Source: Arcobacter sp. CECT 8986 (lineage in GTDB: Bacteria > Campylobacterota > Campylobacteria > Campylobacterales > Arcobacteraceae). Taken from it: a stretch of DNA of 64,000 bases. The notes under the pieces are model-generated. The model was not told where the DNA came from. It searched no databases and saw only the letters and a program-made list of their open reading frames with translations. The stretch is taken from NCBI RefSeq assembly GCF_004116725.1, contig NZ_PDKG01000004.1, positions 62,001 through 126,000 of the forward strand. Reading direction: 5' to 3'. This document shows positions 25,983-36,382 of this stretch, one piece after another (within the stretch, counting starts at the first letter, position 1; each line of letters begins with the position of its first letter). The translations under genes and the position numbers were made by a program.

Positions 25983-28952
25983 TTATTTTCTCAAGTATTT
26001 CAATGTTGCAGCGATGATATCGTCATCATCTTTACTTGATGATTTTATATTATCTTTTGTATCATCATTTTTAATAAAAGTTATATTCATCTCATATGAA
26101 CTTATCTGTTTTATATTTTTATTTATAGCAAATATTTTAATTAAAATAAGTTCTAAAAACTGTTTTGTAGGAATATCTGGTTTACCAAATCTATCTTCCA
26201 TCTCTTCTTCTATTGCATAAACTTCTTCTTTTGTAGTTGCTTTACTTAGTCTTCTATAAAGTTCTAGTCTTACTCTATCTTCACTAATATAATCACTTGA
26301 AATAAATGCACTAATTGCTAATTTTATATCAACTGATTTATTCTCTTCTTTTGTTTCACCACTTAAAGTTGCTAATGCATCTTCTAGCATTTTTAAATAT
26401 AATCCATACCCAATTTGTTTTATATGTCCACTTTGAGCTTCACCAATTATATTTCCACCACCTCTGATTTCTAAATCTTGATAAGCAAGCGCTGTTCCAC
26501 TTCCTAAATATGAGTTAGATTCTAAAGCAACCAATCTTTTAATTGCATCACTTGTAATTGCTTTTTTATCTTCAACCACATAGTAACAAAAACCTTCTTT
26601 GTCACTTCTACCAACTCTTCCTCTTAATTGGTGTAAATCAGCAATACCAAATCTATCTGCACCATCAATAATAATAGAGTTTGCATTTGGTAAGTGAAGT
26701 CCTGATTCAACTATTGAAGTAGCAAGAAGAATATCAAACTCTTTATTTTCAAATGCATCAATTATTTTCTCTGCATCAGCTGGTTTTATTTTTGAGTGAA
26801 TTACTTCTACTTTAATATTTGGAACTATCTGTTCAATATCACTTTTTTTAGCTTCTATTGAGGCAATATTATTATGAACATAAAAAAGTTGTCCACCTCT
26901 TCTTTTTTCTCTTAAAATAATCTCTTTAATAAGCTTTTCACTAAACTCTTTAACATAAGTTCTAACACCAAGTCTTTCATGTGGAGGAGTAAGTAAACTA
27001 CTCATTCCTTTTAATTTACTAAGTGCTAAGTTTAATGTTCTTGGAATTGGTGTTGCACTCATTGAGAAAATATGAACATCCTCTCTTAATGATTTTAATT
27101 TCTCTTTTTGTTTTACACCAAATTTATGCTCTTCATCAATTACTACTAAAGCTAAATCTTTTGTTTTTACTCCAAGAAGTGAATGTGTTCCAACTACAAA
27201 TTGAATTTCACCGCTTTCTAAACCTTTTTTTACTTGATTTTTCTCTTTTGTTGTAGATTTTCCATCAAGCTTAGCCATAGAAATTCCATACTCTTTAAAT
27301 CTTTTTGCCATTCCTTGATAGTGTTGCGTTGCAAGAAGTGTTGTAGGACATACAAAAATTGCTTGATATCCATCTAATAAAGTTGCTAATATTGCATTCA
27401 TTGCAACTTCTGTTTTACCAAATCCAACATCACCAGAAAGTAATCTATCCATTACTTTTCCACTACTTAAATCTTCAAAAATCTCTTTTATACTTCTTGA
27501 CTGATCTTTTGTATATTCAAATCCAGAACTTTGTTGAAAGTCTAATAAAAGCTGTTTATTTGTATTTATTTTAATACCATTTACAAGCTCTCTTGCAGCT
27601 GCTATTTTAATAATATCATTGGCAATTGCAAAAAGTTTATCTTTAACTTTTTGTTTTAATTTGGCAAAACTTCCTTTTCCTAATTTATCTACAACAGCAT
27701 ACGAACTTCCATCAGCTACATATCTATCAATTAAATCAAGATTTTCAACTGGAATTAGTAATTTATCATCACCTGCATATAAAACTACAACAAAATCTCG
27801 TTTTGCTCCCATTACAGTAACAGGTTCTATTCCTGAATATTTCCCAATACCATGTTTTTCATGAACTACAAAATCCCCTTCTTGAAGCTCATCAAGAACT
27901 AGTTTTACTCTTTTCTTTCTTCTTTTTTTAATCTCTTTATTTAAAGAGATAATAATTTCATCATTACCAACTAGATTGATAATATAAGGTTTAATAATAT
28001 AGTTTATTTTATTATCAGATAAATCTAAATCAAAACCTTTGATTTTTGCTTCACTAGAAGAGATGATTGTAATTTTTTTATCTTCATGAAAAGTTAAAAA
28101 ATCATGTAGATTTGCAACATCTACTTCTTTATATTTTTTTGATTTTGGAATTATAGGAGTTTGTAAAAACTTCTCTTTTGCAATTCTTTTTTCTTCAAAT
28201 ACATAAACTTCATCTAACTCATCTAAAGCTTCATAAGTTATATAACTATTCAGAACAGATGGTAGATATTCACCTAAATCATTTAAATACCAAAATCCTA
28301 AAGAGTGTATATCTTTTACAAATGCATCAGATTCTACTTGTTGAACTTCATCATTTAACTCTTCAAATGTAGTTTCATCAAGTGCTAAAAAAGCAGGACT
28401 TATATCAAAACTTTCAATCTCTTCTTTAAAAGACTTTTGGTCTTCTATATCAAATTTTCTAATACTTTCAACTTCATCATCAAAAAGTGAAATTCTATAT
28501 CCAAAATCACTTCCTAAAGGGCAAATATCAATAATATCACCTCTAAAAGATACTTCTGATTGAGAAGTAACAATATCAACAAAGTAATATCCCCAGTTGT
28601 AAAGTTTTGATTTAAATTCTTCTATGTTTATTGTATCTGCAAAATTTACAGTAAATGTATCAAAACATTTCTGTTTTGGCATTGCATATGAAATAGTTCT
28701 TATTGGAGAAATAAGTATTTTTTTCTGTTTTTTATAGTTATAAAAACCACTCAATTCTTTTGTAATAGATTGTAACTCTTCACTAAAAGATAGTAAGTCA
28801 TCTCCAAAATTGGCTCTGAAATCTGCTAGCACAAAGGCTTCGTATCCATAGTAAGATACTATGTCTGAAGCTACTTGTGCTTGTTTATCGTCATTTACGA
28901 TTATTAATTGGCAGTCATTCTTTTCTGAAAAAAAATCGAAGATATTTTTCAT
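25983..28952 (-). CDS. mfd: Transcription-repair coupling factor
   Basis: Removes stalled RNA polymerase and recruits UvrA. 989 residues (E. coli 1148; short forms are usual here). The order is: UvrB-homology region to about 300, RNA polymerase-interacting domain at about 350-420 (LQEGDFVVHEKHGIGKY), translocase motifs GDVGFGKTEVA, VIDEEHKFGVKQKEK, SATPIPRTL and LRGRVGRS, and a C-terminal TRCF domain. Downstream of, and within 4 bp of, the 101-residue hypothetical gene. Confidence 0.97.
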   Translation of the reverse strand: MKNIFDFFSEKNDCQLIIVNDDKQAQVASDIVSYYGYEAFVLADFRANFGDDLLSFSEELQSITKELSGFYNYKKQKKILISPIRTISYAMPKQKCFDTFTVNFADTINIEEFKSKLYNWGYYFVDIVTSQSEVSFRGDIIDICPLGSDFGYRISLFDDEVESIRKFDIEDQKSFKEEIESFDISPAFLALDETTFEELNDEVQQVESDAFVKDIHSLGFWYLNDLGEYLPSVLNSYITYEALDELDEVYVFEEKRIAKEKFLQTPIIPKSKKYKEVDVANLHDFLTFHEDKKITIISSSEAKIKGFDLDLSDNKINYIIKPYIINLVGNDEIIISLNKEIKKRRKKRVKLVLDELQEGDFVVHEKHGIGKYSGIEPVTVMGAKRDFVVVLYAGDDKLLIPVENLDLIDRYVADGSSYAVVDKLGKGSFAKLKQKVKDKLFAIANDIIKIAAARELVNGIKINTNKQLLLDFQQSSGFEYTKDQSRSIKEIFEDLSSGKVMDRLLSGDVGFGKTEVAMNAILATLLDGYQAIFVCPTTLLATQHYQGMAKRFKEYGISMAKLDGKSTTKEKNQVKKGLESGEIQFVVGTHSLLGVKTKDLALVVIDEEHKFGVKQKEKLKSLREDVHIFSMSATPIPRTLNLALSKLKGMSSLLTPPHERLGVRTYVKEFSEKLIKEIILREKRRGGQLFYVHNNIASIEAKKSDIEQIVPNIKVEVIHSKIKPADAEKIIDAFENKEFDILLATSIVESGLHLPNANSIIIDGADRFGIADLHQLRGRVGRSDKEGFCYYVVEDKKAITSDAIKRLVALESNSYLGSGTALAYQDLEIRGGGNIIGEAQSGHIKQIGYGLYLKMLEDALATLSGETKEENKSVDIKLAISAFISSDYISEDRVRLELYRRLSKATTKEEVYAIEEEMEDRFGKPDIPTKQFLELILIKIFAINKNIKQISSYEMNITFIKNDDTKDNIKSSSKDDDDIIAATLKYLRK

Positions 28953-28955
28953 TAA

Positions 28956-29261
28956 TTATTGTACTTTTTCAAAGTCATTTGTATTTTTATCAAATTTATA
29001 AGCTTGCCAAGGTAAATCTCCAATTTGGAAAATCATACCACAATCATCAAAACCTGATTTTAAAAGCCCTTTTCTAAAAATTTCTAAAATAAATGCTTTT
29101 GTACCAAATGTACCAGTTGTACTTTTCCCTGAATATGCATATTTTTCACCTTCAACGATTTTAAAACCCTCTTTAGTTATATGCTTTTCAAAAACTTCTT
29201 GGTCTTTTAAACCCTCAAGTTCTAATACTACTAATACTTCTAATTCTTCTTGTTCTTCCAT
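28956..29261 (-). CDS. Conserved hypothetical protein
   Basis: 101 residues, no signal peptide or membrane span. The N-terminus is very acidic (MEEQEELEVLVVLELEG) and reads like the start of a small alpha/beta domain; SGKSTTGTFG is Gly/Ser/Thr-rich but is not a P-loop (no proper GxxxxGK[ST]). I do not recognise a family. It lies between the DUF445 gene and mfd with gaps of 6 and 3 bp, so it is almost certainly co-transcribed with both. Confidence 0.7.
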   Translation of the reverse strand: MEEQEELEVLVVLELEGLKDQEVFEKHITKEGFKIVEGEKYAYSGKSTTGTFGTKAFILEIFRKGLLKSGFDDCGMIFQIGDLPWQAYKFDKNTNDFEKVQ

Positions 29262-29267
29262 TATGTT

Positions 29268-29978
29268 CTATCCTACTAAAATAGTCGTAATAAATCCAAT
29301 AAGGCCACCAAAAACAGCCCCCCAAACTACTAACCAACCTAAATGTTCTTTTATCATTTTTTGAACTATTTGTTTTACCATTTTAGGTGTTAGCTCGTCT
29401 AATCGTTTATTAACTATATTACTTACTTTTTCATAAATATCATCAGTTACATCTTTGTTTTTTAAACTTTGATGTAACGCATTTTGAAAAGTCTCATTTT
29501 TTGAGATATTTACAATTGCACCTTTAAGTTTATCTACAAAAGGCTCTTTTAAAGGTTCTAGTGCCTGTTCACCACCAAACATTCCTAACATTCCACCAAA
29601 AGAAGAGCTCATAACTGCTTCTTTCAAAGAATCAAATGCTGGAGTAAAATCAGTTTTTTCTAATACTAATGATAAATCAAACTTTGAGTTATCACTACTA
29701 ATTTCCTCTTCAAAGAATTTATTTAAATTCTCTTTTGTAAAAAACTCATTCATCATAAGTGAATGTATAGCAGATTTAAAGTCTTCAAATCTACTTTCAA
29801 CTACACCACTTCCATATAAAAAAGGTACTTTTTCAAATAACATATGTATTGCAATAGCATTTGTTATTGCTCCACTAAATGCAAATAACCCAATCATTAA
29901 TAAAAGATTATTATCAGCTAAATAACCTATAACAATTAGTAAAAAAGCTAAAAAATTTGAAATAAATGATTTATTCAT
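29268..29978 (-). CDS. DUF445-family membrane protein
   Basis: 236 residues. Two membrane spans at the N-terminus (about 5-45), with the DUF445 signature GAITNAIAIHMLFEKVPFLYGSGVV, a helical middle, and a C-terminal span (about 212-234, WLVVWGAVFGGLIGFITTI). Function unknown; family members are inner-membrane proteins, often annotated YheB-like. First gene of a likely operon with the 101-residue protein and mfd. Confidence 0.82.
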   Translation of the reverse strand: MNKSFISNFLAFLLIVIGYLADNNLLLMIGLFAFSGAITNAIAIHMLFEKVPFLYGSGVVESRFEDFKSAIHSLMMNEFFTKENLNKFFEEEISSDNSKFDLSLVLEKTDFTPAFDSLKEAVMSSSFGGMLGMFGGEQALEPLKEPFVDKLKGAIVNISKNETFQNALHQSLKNKDVTDDIYEKVSNIVNKRLDELTPKMVKQIVQKMIKEHLGWLVVWGAVFGGLIGFITTILVG

Positions 29979-30096
29979 TTATACCCTTTCTTATATTTTG
30001 CGAGATTTTACCATATTTTTTATCAAAAAAAAGAAAAGTAACCTTTTGTAACTTAGATGTAACTGTGATTAATTAAACTTTTGATAAAGGATTATA

Positions 30097-31800
30097 ATGA
30101 TAAATGTAGAAGAAGAAATAATAAAAAAATTTCCAAAAATAAACCAAAATGGCAATTTTTTAAATAAATCAATTTTGACAATTGCAAAAAAAATAGTACA
30201 CGAAGAACATATAAATGATTTTTTGAGTAAAAACTCTCATTTAAAAGGTTTTGAGTTTGTTGATGCGGTGTTAGATTATTTCGATTTTGACTACACTGTT
30301 TCAAATAATCATATTCAAAATATACCTACAACAGGAAAAGTAGTAATAATTGCAAATCATCCGTTGGGAGGATTAGATGCTCTTTGTTTATTAAGACTTA
30401 TTGGAAATATTAGACAAGATGTAAAGATTGTTGCAAATGATTTTTTAGTTGGAATTGACGCACTAAAACCACTTATGATTCCAATAGATAATTATAAAAT
30501 GAGACAATCAAAAAATGATATAAAAGCAGTTTATGAAGCTTTAAACAATGAAGAAGCAATCATAATCTTTCCAGCAGGAGAAGTAAGTCGTGCAAGTGCA
30601 AAAGGAATAAAAGACCCAATATGGAATAAAGGTTTTTTAAATTTTGCAATAAATTCAAATGCTCCAATTTTACCCATTTTTATTGATGGGAAAAACTCAA
30701 AAATATTTTATACAATGTCAGTAATAAACAAAACTTTTTCAACTCTACTTTTATCACATGAAATGTTTAAAAACAAATCTAAAAATATAAATATAAAAAT
30801 TGGTGAGATAATATCAAATGAACATATAAAACCAAAAGGAATAAATAAAAAGTTTCTTGTAAATCTATACAAAAAACATCTATATGCACTAAAAAAAGCA
30901 AAGAAATCTTTTTTTATAACGCAAAAAGCCATAGCTCATCCACAAAATAGAAAAGATTTAATTAGTGAATTAAAAAATTCTAAACAAATAGGAGAGACAA
31001 AAGATGGTAAAAAAATCTATTTATATGATTATCATGAAGACTCAACTGTTTTAAAAGAGTTAGGTAGATTAAGAGAACTTAGTTTTAGAAAAGTTGGTGA
31101 AGGGATAAATAAAAAAAGAGATACAGATAAATATGATATTTATTATAGACATATTATTTTATGGGATGAAAATGATTTAGAAATTGTAGGTTCATATAGA
31201 ATTGGAGATGGAGATTTTATAAATAAAAATATTGGAGTAAAAGGTTTTTATTCAAATACACTATTTAAGTATCATAATGATTTTTCACCATATTTAAAAA
31301 ACTCAATTGAACTTGGAAGAAGTTTTGTTCAACCAAAATATTGGGGAACAAGAGCACTTGATTATTTATGGTATGGAATTGGAGCATATTTAAGACAAAA
31401 TCCCCATGTAAAATATATGTTTGGTCCTGTATCTATCTCTGCTTCATTCCCTAAAGTTGCAAAAGATATGCTGATATTCTACTATTCTCACTACTTTTTA
31501 GGTAAAGATATAGTTGAAGCTAGAATTCCTTATCAATACTCTTCAAACCTACAAGATTTAAAAGATATATTTTGTATGGATGATAGAAAAAAAGATTTTA
31601 AAATATTAAAATCATCACTTAATACTATGGGTGTTGCTGTTCCTACTTTATTTAAACAATATGCAGAAGTTTGTGAAGATGGTGGTGTTGAATTTTTAGG
31701 ATTTAATATTGACCCAGATTTTAGTGATTGTGTTGATGGCTTTATTTTAGTAAAAATCGATAAATTAAAAGAGAATCAAAGAAAAAGATACATAGGTTAA
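30097..31800 (+). CDS. Two-domain acyltransferase resembling OlsF (ornithine lipid synthesis)
   Basis: 567 residues with two catalytic parts. Residues 1-260 are a PlsC-type O-acyltransferase: HxxxxD motif in NHPLGGLD and FPAGEVSR as the second block. Residues about 310-560 are an OlsB/hemolysin-type N-acyltransferase of the GNAT fold (ELGRLRELSFRKVGEG, SIELGRSFVQPKYWG). This order is that described for OlsF, which acylates ornithine and then the hydroxyl of the resulting lyso lipid. The function here is inferred from architecture; the amino acid headgroup could differ. Monocistronic. Confidence 0.75.
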   Translation: MINVEEEIIKKFPKINQNGNFLNKSILTIAKKIVHEEHINDFLSKNSHLKGFEFVDAVLDYFDFDYTVSNNHIQNIPTTGKVVIIANHPLGGLDALCLLRLIGNIRQDVKIVANDFLVGIDALKPLMIPIDNYKMRQSKNDIKAVYEALNNEEAIIIFPAGEVSRASAKGIKDPIWNKGFLNFAINSNAPILPIFIDGKNSKIFYTMSVINKTFSTLLLSHEMFKNKSKNINIKIGEIISNEHIKPKGINKKFLVNLYKKHLYALKKAKKSFFITQKAIAHPQNRKDLISELKNSKQIGETKDGKKIYLYDYHEDSTVLKELGRLRELSFRKVGEGINKKRDTDKYDIYYRHIILWDENDLEIVGSYRIGDGDFINKNIGVKGFYSNTLFKYHNDFSPYLKNSIELGRSFVQPKYWGTRALDYLWYGIGAYLRQNPHVKYMFGPVSISASFPKVAKDMLIFYYSHYFLGKDIVEARIPYQYSSNLQDLKDIFCMDDRKKDFKILKSSLNTMGVAVPTLFKQYAEVCEDGGVEFLGFNIDPDFSDCVDGFILVKIDKLKENQRKRYIG

Positions 31801-31812
31801 AATCTATTTTAC

Positions 31813-33645
31813 TTATGTATCTTCTAAAGTTGATGTAATTAAAAATTTTGCACCATCTTCATACTTATATTTTACTTCTCCAAAGAGTTGAAATCTAACA
31901 ATTGTATTAATAAGTTTTAATCCCAATGTTTTATCAGATATATTCTCAAAATCATTTTTTAGCCCTACTCCATTATCTTTTACAATCATTGTTAGATTTG
32001 TTTTGTTTTTTGATATTTTTATATTTAACTTTGGATTTTTATTATCTTTAAATGCATACTTAAAAGAGTTTGTAATTAACTCATTTAATATTATTGCATA
32101 AGGCATTGCTTTTTCTATATTTAGCTCAATTTCTTCTACTTCTAAACTTATATCTACACTATTTGAATTATTACTGTAAGAGCGTGAAATTATATTAACC
32201 AAATCTTCAACATAATTTTTTAAAGATACAAAATTTATATTTTGTGATTCATACAATTTTCTATGCAATAACTCCATAGTAAAAATTCTCTCTTTTATAT
32301 CAACTAAAGCTTTTTTTGTCTTTTCATCTTGAACTTCTTCTTCTTGAAGTTCTATTAATCCAATAGTTAATGCCAAATTATTTTTTACTCGATGATGTAT
32401 CTCTTTTAAAAGTAAATCTTTTTCTTCTAGTGATTTACTTATCTCTTTTGTTTTCTCTTTTACTTTTATATCTAAAGTTTTAATACTATTTTCAAAAAAG
32501 TTTAACATTGAATCAAAAGCTTGACCTAAATTCCCAATATCATCTTCACCTTTTACACCACTTCTAATATTTTTATGTCCTTGATTTACTTTTATTGCAG
32601 TTTTTGTAATAGTATTTATATTTAATAGTGTTTTTCTAAAGAAAAGTAAAATCATAAAAAGACTTATAACAATAGCAAGTAATGTCTCTTTTAGTAAAAA
32701 TGACAAACCTGCATCTTTTTTATTATCTATTTCATCTTTATTTACTGTGTGTACAAGGAAAAAATATCTATTTTTTCGTTCACTTAATTTTATAACCCAT
32801 GTAAAGACTTCTTTATTATCTAGCTTATGTAAAATTGGAGTTTTTTCATTTGAGTTTAAAAGTTCATTTAGTGTTAACTTTCCAGTTGGTATATTTTTTA
32901 CATTTGATAAATTACTTATAGTATATTTATCTTTTTTTATATCATAAAGAACCTCATCTTTTTTATCTAAAGCTTTAGGATTTAACCAAAATAGAGCTGT
33001 TCTTTCACTCTGTAAATTTTCATCATCTAATAAATTTGCATATATATTATTCTTTAGACTTTTTTCAAAACTTCCATGATTTATATTTAAATCTCTTTTT
33101 GTACAAGACAAAGACAAAATGATGTTGCTATTTTTAAATTTATGATTATAAAAATATACTATTTTTTTAGCATAAAAAAAAGTATTTTCATCAATTTTTT
33201 TATTTATCCAAAAATCAAGATTTTCTATATTGTTATATGAAAAATAGTTTTGATTTTTGATTTTTTCAGACTTTAAATTTTTTGAACTTATTATATAAGA
33301 ACACATACTAAGTATTTTGTTTTTATCTATTTTAGATAATAAATCTTTTTTATTTGAACTACTTGTTAAATCAATATTTCTTATCTCATTTATTATCTTT
33401 TCTTTATATAAACTAATCTCTAAGTTTGATTGCATTTTTAAAGATTGACCTATTACATTAAACTGCTTTTTTATCAAACCTAGAGTTTTAGAGATATTAT
33501 TTAGTATCTCTTTTTCATTTTGTTCTTGTATTTTTGGAATTGTAAGAACAGCTCTTGCTGCTAGAAAAATCATAATTATAAATAAAAAAGAGAAAATAAC
33601 CTTTGTAGCAAAAGAGTAAGTTTTTAATCTAAATACATTACTCAT
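31813..33645 (-). CDS. Membrane sensor histidine kinase (HisKA_2 type)
   Basis: 610 residues. Membrane spans at about 15-35 and 325-345 enclose a large periplasmic sensor of about 285 residues; HAMP follows, then HisKA_2 with the acceptor His in KEIHHRVKNNLAL and a HATPase domain (ELITNSFKYAF, DNGVGL). The HHRVKNNL motif is typical of this class. It overlaps its regulator gene by 8 bp. The periplasmic domain is unfamiliar. Confidence 0.9.
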   Translation of the reverse strand: MSNVFRLKTYSFATKVIFSFLFIIMIFLAARAVLTIPKIQEQNEKEILNNISKTLGLIKKQFNVIGQSLKMQSNLEISLYKEKIINEIRNIDLTSSSNKKDLLSKIDKNKILSMCSYIISSKNLKSEKIKNQNYFSYNNIENLDFWINKKIDENTFFYAKKIVYFYNHKFKNSNIILSLSCTKRDLNINHGSFEKSLKNNIYANLLDDENLQSERTALFWLNPKALDKKDEVLYDIKKDKYTISNLSNVKNIPTGKLTLNELLNSNEKTPILHKLDNKEVFTWVIKLSERKNRYFFLVHTVNKDEIDNKKDAGLSFLLKETLLAIVISLFMILLFFRKTLLNINTITKTAIKVNQGHKNIRSGVKGEDDIGNLGQAFDSMLNFFENSIKTLDIKVKEKTKEISKSLEEKDLLLKEIHHRVKNNLALTIGLIELQEEEVQDEKTKKALVDIKERIFTMELLHRKLYESQNINFVSLKNYVEDLVNIISRSYSNNSNSVDISLEVEEIELNIEKAMPYAIILNELITNSFKYAFKDNKNPKLNIKISKNKTNLTMIVKDNGVGLKNDFENISDKTLGLKLINTIVRFQLFGEVKYKYEDGAKFLITSTLEDT

Positions 33646-34372
33646 TTTTTTCTATTACTTTTACTTTGTATCCCTCTTCATAATAATTTTCAAAAGGGTT
33701 ACAACCTAGTTTATTTTTTAATCTATAAATCAAAGACCTTAACTTTGATAAATCATATACATCTTCTCTCCAAATAAAATTAAAGATTGTATCAAAGCTT
33801 ATTATTTTCCCTGCATCTTTTGTAAGAATTTCAAATAGTTTTTTTTCATTTTTTGTTAGTTTAAAAATTGTATCATCAATATAAAGTTCACATAAAACTT
33901 TATTATATTTTATATTATTTTCTAAATATACAAAATCACTATCTTTTGGGTTTAAAGTCTTTTTATTTTTGAAAAAATATTGATGTTTATGTAGTGCTGT
34001 ATTAATTGCTGCTTTTAACTCTTCATTTCTGCAAGGTTTTATTAAATATGCATAAGGTTCTGATTCCATTGCTTGATTTAAAATATTATCATTATAGTAA
34101 GATGTCAAAAAAATGATAGGAATATTAAAACTTTTCCATAAATAATTAGCTACATCTATACCTGTTTTTGTTGAGTTTAAATTTATATCAACAATGGCAA
34201 TATCAGGAAAATTATTTTGTGCATGAACTATTGCATTATTTGCTGTTGTTGCTATTCCACTTACTTTTAAACCCATTTTTTTTAAGTTTAATTCCATTGC
34301 CATTGCTAAAATAGGTTCATCTTCTACAATCATAATATTAAAATCTCTATTTGCAATTAAATTACTTGACAA
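33638..34372 (-). CDS. Response regulator with OmpR-like winged helix
   Basis: 244 residues. Receiver with EDE at 17-19, phospho-acceptor Asp62 (VDINLN) and Lys in YLIKPCRNEELKAAI; the C-terminal half is a trans_reg_C-type domain (LTKNEKKLFEILTKDAGKIISFDTI and LRSLIYRLKNKLG). It pairs with the overlapping HisKA_2 kinase and is divergent from the iron-uptake genes, separated by about 200 bp, which makes it a candidate regulator of them. Confidence 0.85.
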   Translation of the reverse strand: MSSNLIANRDFNIMIVEDEPILAMAMELNLKKMGLKVSGIATTANNAIVHAQNNFPDIAIVDINLNSTKTGIDVANYLWKSFNIPIIFLTSYYNDNILNQAMESEPYAYLIKPCRNEELKAAINTALHKHQYFFKNKKTLNPKDSDFVYLENNIKYNKVLCELYIDDTIFKLTKNEKKLFEILTKDAGKIISFDTIFNFIWREDVYDLSKLRSLIYRLKNKLGCNPFENYYEEGYKVKVIEKNE

Positions 34373-34504
34373 TTATTTACCTCATGGTTTTTATTTTTGA
34401 TAATCATACTCAATATTGTATAAAAAACAATTTAAATTCAATTTTATTAGCATTATTTTATCTACAAAAAGATACAATCTGCTTCCTTTTATAATTTTGA
34501 TACT

Positions 34505-34533
34505 GATTATTAAAATATCATTATTTAATCATT
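34505..34533. promoter_or_regulatory. 29-bp motif upstream of the membrane protein operon (copy 1)
   Basis: A 29-bp stretch around AAAATATCATT matches 36778-36806 at 24 of 29 positions. It lies about 45-70 bp before the first gene of the PepSY operon. AT-rich with TGATTAT and ATCATTA parts, it could be a Fur site or a site for the divergent response regulator. Confidence 0.5.
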
Positions 34534-34577
34534 TTTCACAATTATAATTATTAAAAAATTTAAATTATGGACAATAT

Positions 34578-34841
34578 ATGAATATACTTAGATTTGTAAA
34601 TGCTGTATTTATCGGTTATTTAGTCTCTTCACTTAGTACGATTACATTAAGTTTAGCTCTTCCTTTTTCAAACAAAACAGAATCTATTTTATTAGCTTCA
34701 ATGTTAAGTTTTATAATATGGTTAGTTGTAATCTTATACTCGTATAGTACACATAATATAAAGAGATTTTCTTTAATATTAATAGTTATTTGTTTGATTC
34801 TTTTTCTTTTAAATAATTATGTATTTGGAATAAAAGGTTAA
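34578..34841 (+). CDS. Small membrane protein of an iron-uptake cluster (DUF3649-like)
   Basis: 87 residues, almost entirely three hydrophobic helices (about 5-30, 38-55, 65-82). It resembles the small membrane protein that often precedes PepSY-associated proteins in siderophore clusters (DUF3649 group), but I base this mainly on position and size. The gap to the PepSY gene is 2 bp. Confidence 0.65.
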   Translation: MNILRFVNAVFIGYLVSSLSTITLSLALPFSNKTESILLASMLSFIIWLVVILYSYSTHNIKRFSLILIVICLILFLLNNYVFGIKG

Positions 34842-34843
34842 TT

Positions 34844-36382
34844 ATGGAAAATAGTTTTAAACAATCAATGAGATGGCTACATACATACAGTGGATTAATT
34901 GTAGGATGGCTTTTATTTGCTATTTTTGTGACAGGTACAACTTCTTTTTATAGAACTGAGATAAATACTTGGATGAAACCTGAACTTCAATACTCAAAAC
35001 CTAGTATTGAAACTATAAATATTGCAAAACAAAAAGCACTAGAATTATCAAACAAATCAAAAATTCAAGTTACTTTACCAAATAGTCGTTCAAATTATAT
35101 CTCTATTATGTGGTTTGAAAAACAAAAAAATTCAAAGAAACCAAGTAGAGTTATAAAATATTATGATGCATCAACAGGTGCTGAAATAACTCCAAGACAA
35201 ACACGTGGTGGAGATTTTTTATATAGATTTCACTTTGAACTTTATGGTATTCCAAAATTTGCAGGAAGATGGATAATATCAATCGCAACTATGTCTATGC
35301 TTGTTGCAATTATTACTGGTATTATAATTCATTCAAGAATATTCAAAGATACTTTTACATTTAGAAATAAAGCAAATCCAAGAGGATGGATGGATGCACA
35401 TATTCTTCCAGCTGTTGCTGCACTTCCTTTTCATATTATGATTACTTATTCTGGGTTATTGCTTTTTATTAGATTAATAATGCCATGGGGAATTGATGCA
35501 GTTTATCAAAATGATTTTAGAACATTTTTTAAAGATTTTTCTATATTAAAACAGATGCCTATGGATAAACCATCGAAAAATAGTTCACACTACGTGTTAG
35601 AAAAAAAGAATTTAGATAATATTTTAGAAAAAGCAAATAATATTTGGCCTAATAATATAGGTTCATTTTCAATCGATAATGAAAATGGTTCAAAAATAGA
35701 AGTTAGTCCAAAAGAAAAAAGTTCAATATACTCTTTAAGATTTGATAGAGAATATGCAATTTATGATGCAAAAAGTACAAAATTAATTTATCAAAGTAAA
35801 ACACCAGCAGGAGATAGTGTAGTTGCAAAAACACATGCTACTTTTGAAACTTTACATAGAGCAAGATTTGCAGACTCATTTATGAGATTTATATTTTTTA
35901 TATGTGGAGTAAGTGGTATTGTTTTAGCTGGAACAGGATTAATTCTTTGGGTAGAAAAAAGAAAGAAAAAGTATGAGAAAAAGAAATCTTATGGATTTTT
36001 TGTTGTTGATAAATTAAATATAGGAACAATTGCTGGTCTTTTTATTGCAACTGCAGCATATTTTATTGCTAATAGAATTATTGGATTTGATATTGAAAAT
36101 AGACAAAATTTTGAGATAAATATATTTTTTATTGTATGGTTATTATCTTATGTTTATGCATTTTTTAGAAATAGTAAAAAAGCATGGATTGAGCAATTTG
36201 CTATTGCATCAGTTTTATATCTTTTAATACCTATAATAAATCTTATTATTTATAAAGATGGTGTATTTCAAAGGGATTCTATTTATAACTATTTTGATAT
36301 ATCTTCTCTTATTTTATCTTTTATTTTTGCAGTTGGTACATATTTTTTAAGAAGAAAATATGTAAAAGGAGCGATTAAATGA
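34844..36382 (+). CDS. PepSY-associated transmembrane protein, iron uptake
   Basis: 512-residue inner-membrane protein of the PepSY_TM family. The N-terminus MRWLHTYSGLIVGWLLFAIFVTGTTSFY and a later HILPAVAALPFHIMITYSGLLLFI are typical; the large periplasmic parts carry PepSY-like segments. Further membrane spans fill the last 150 residues. Members are found with TonB-dependent siderophore receptors and some act as siderophore-iron reductases; this fits the neighbouring receptor. It overlaps the next gene by 4 bp. Confidence 0.88.
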   Translation: MENSFKQSMRWLHTYSGLIVGWLLFAIFVTGTTSFYRTEINTWMKPELQYSKPSIETINIAKQKALELSNKSKIQVTLPNSRSNYISIMWFEKQKNSKKPSRVIKYYDASTGAEITPRQTRGGDFLYRFHFELYGIPKFAGRWIISIATMSMLVAIITGIIIHSRIFKDTFTFRNKANPRGWMDAHILPAVAALPFHIMITYSGLLLFIRLIMPWGIDAVYQNDFRTFFKDFSILKQMPMDKPSKNSSHYVLEKKNLDNILEKANNIWPNNIGSFSIDNENGSKIEVSPKEKSSIYSLRFDREYAIYDAKSTKLIYQSKTPAGDSVVAKTHATFETLHRARFADSFMRFIFFICGVSGIVLAGTGLILWVEKRKKKYEKKKSYGFFVVDKLNIGTIAGLFIATAAYFIANRIIGFDIENRQNFEINIFFIVWLLSYVYAFFRNSKKAWIEQFAIASVLYLLIPIINLIIYKDGVFQRDSIYNYFDISSLILSFIFAVGTYFLRRKYVKGAIK

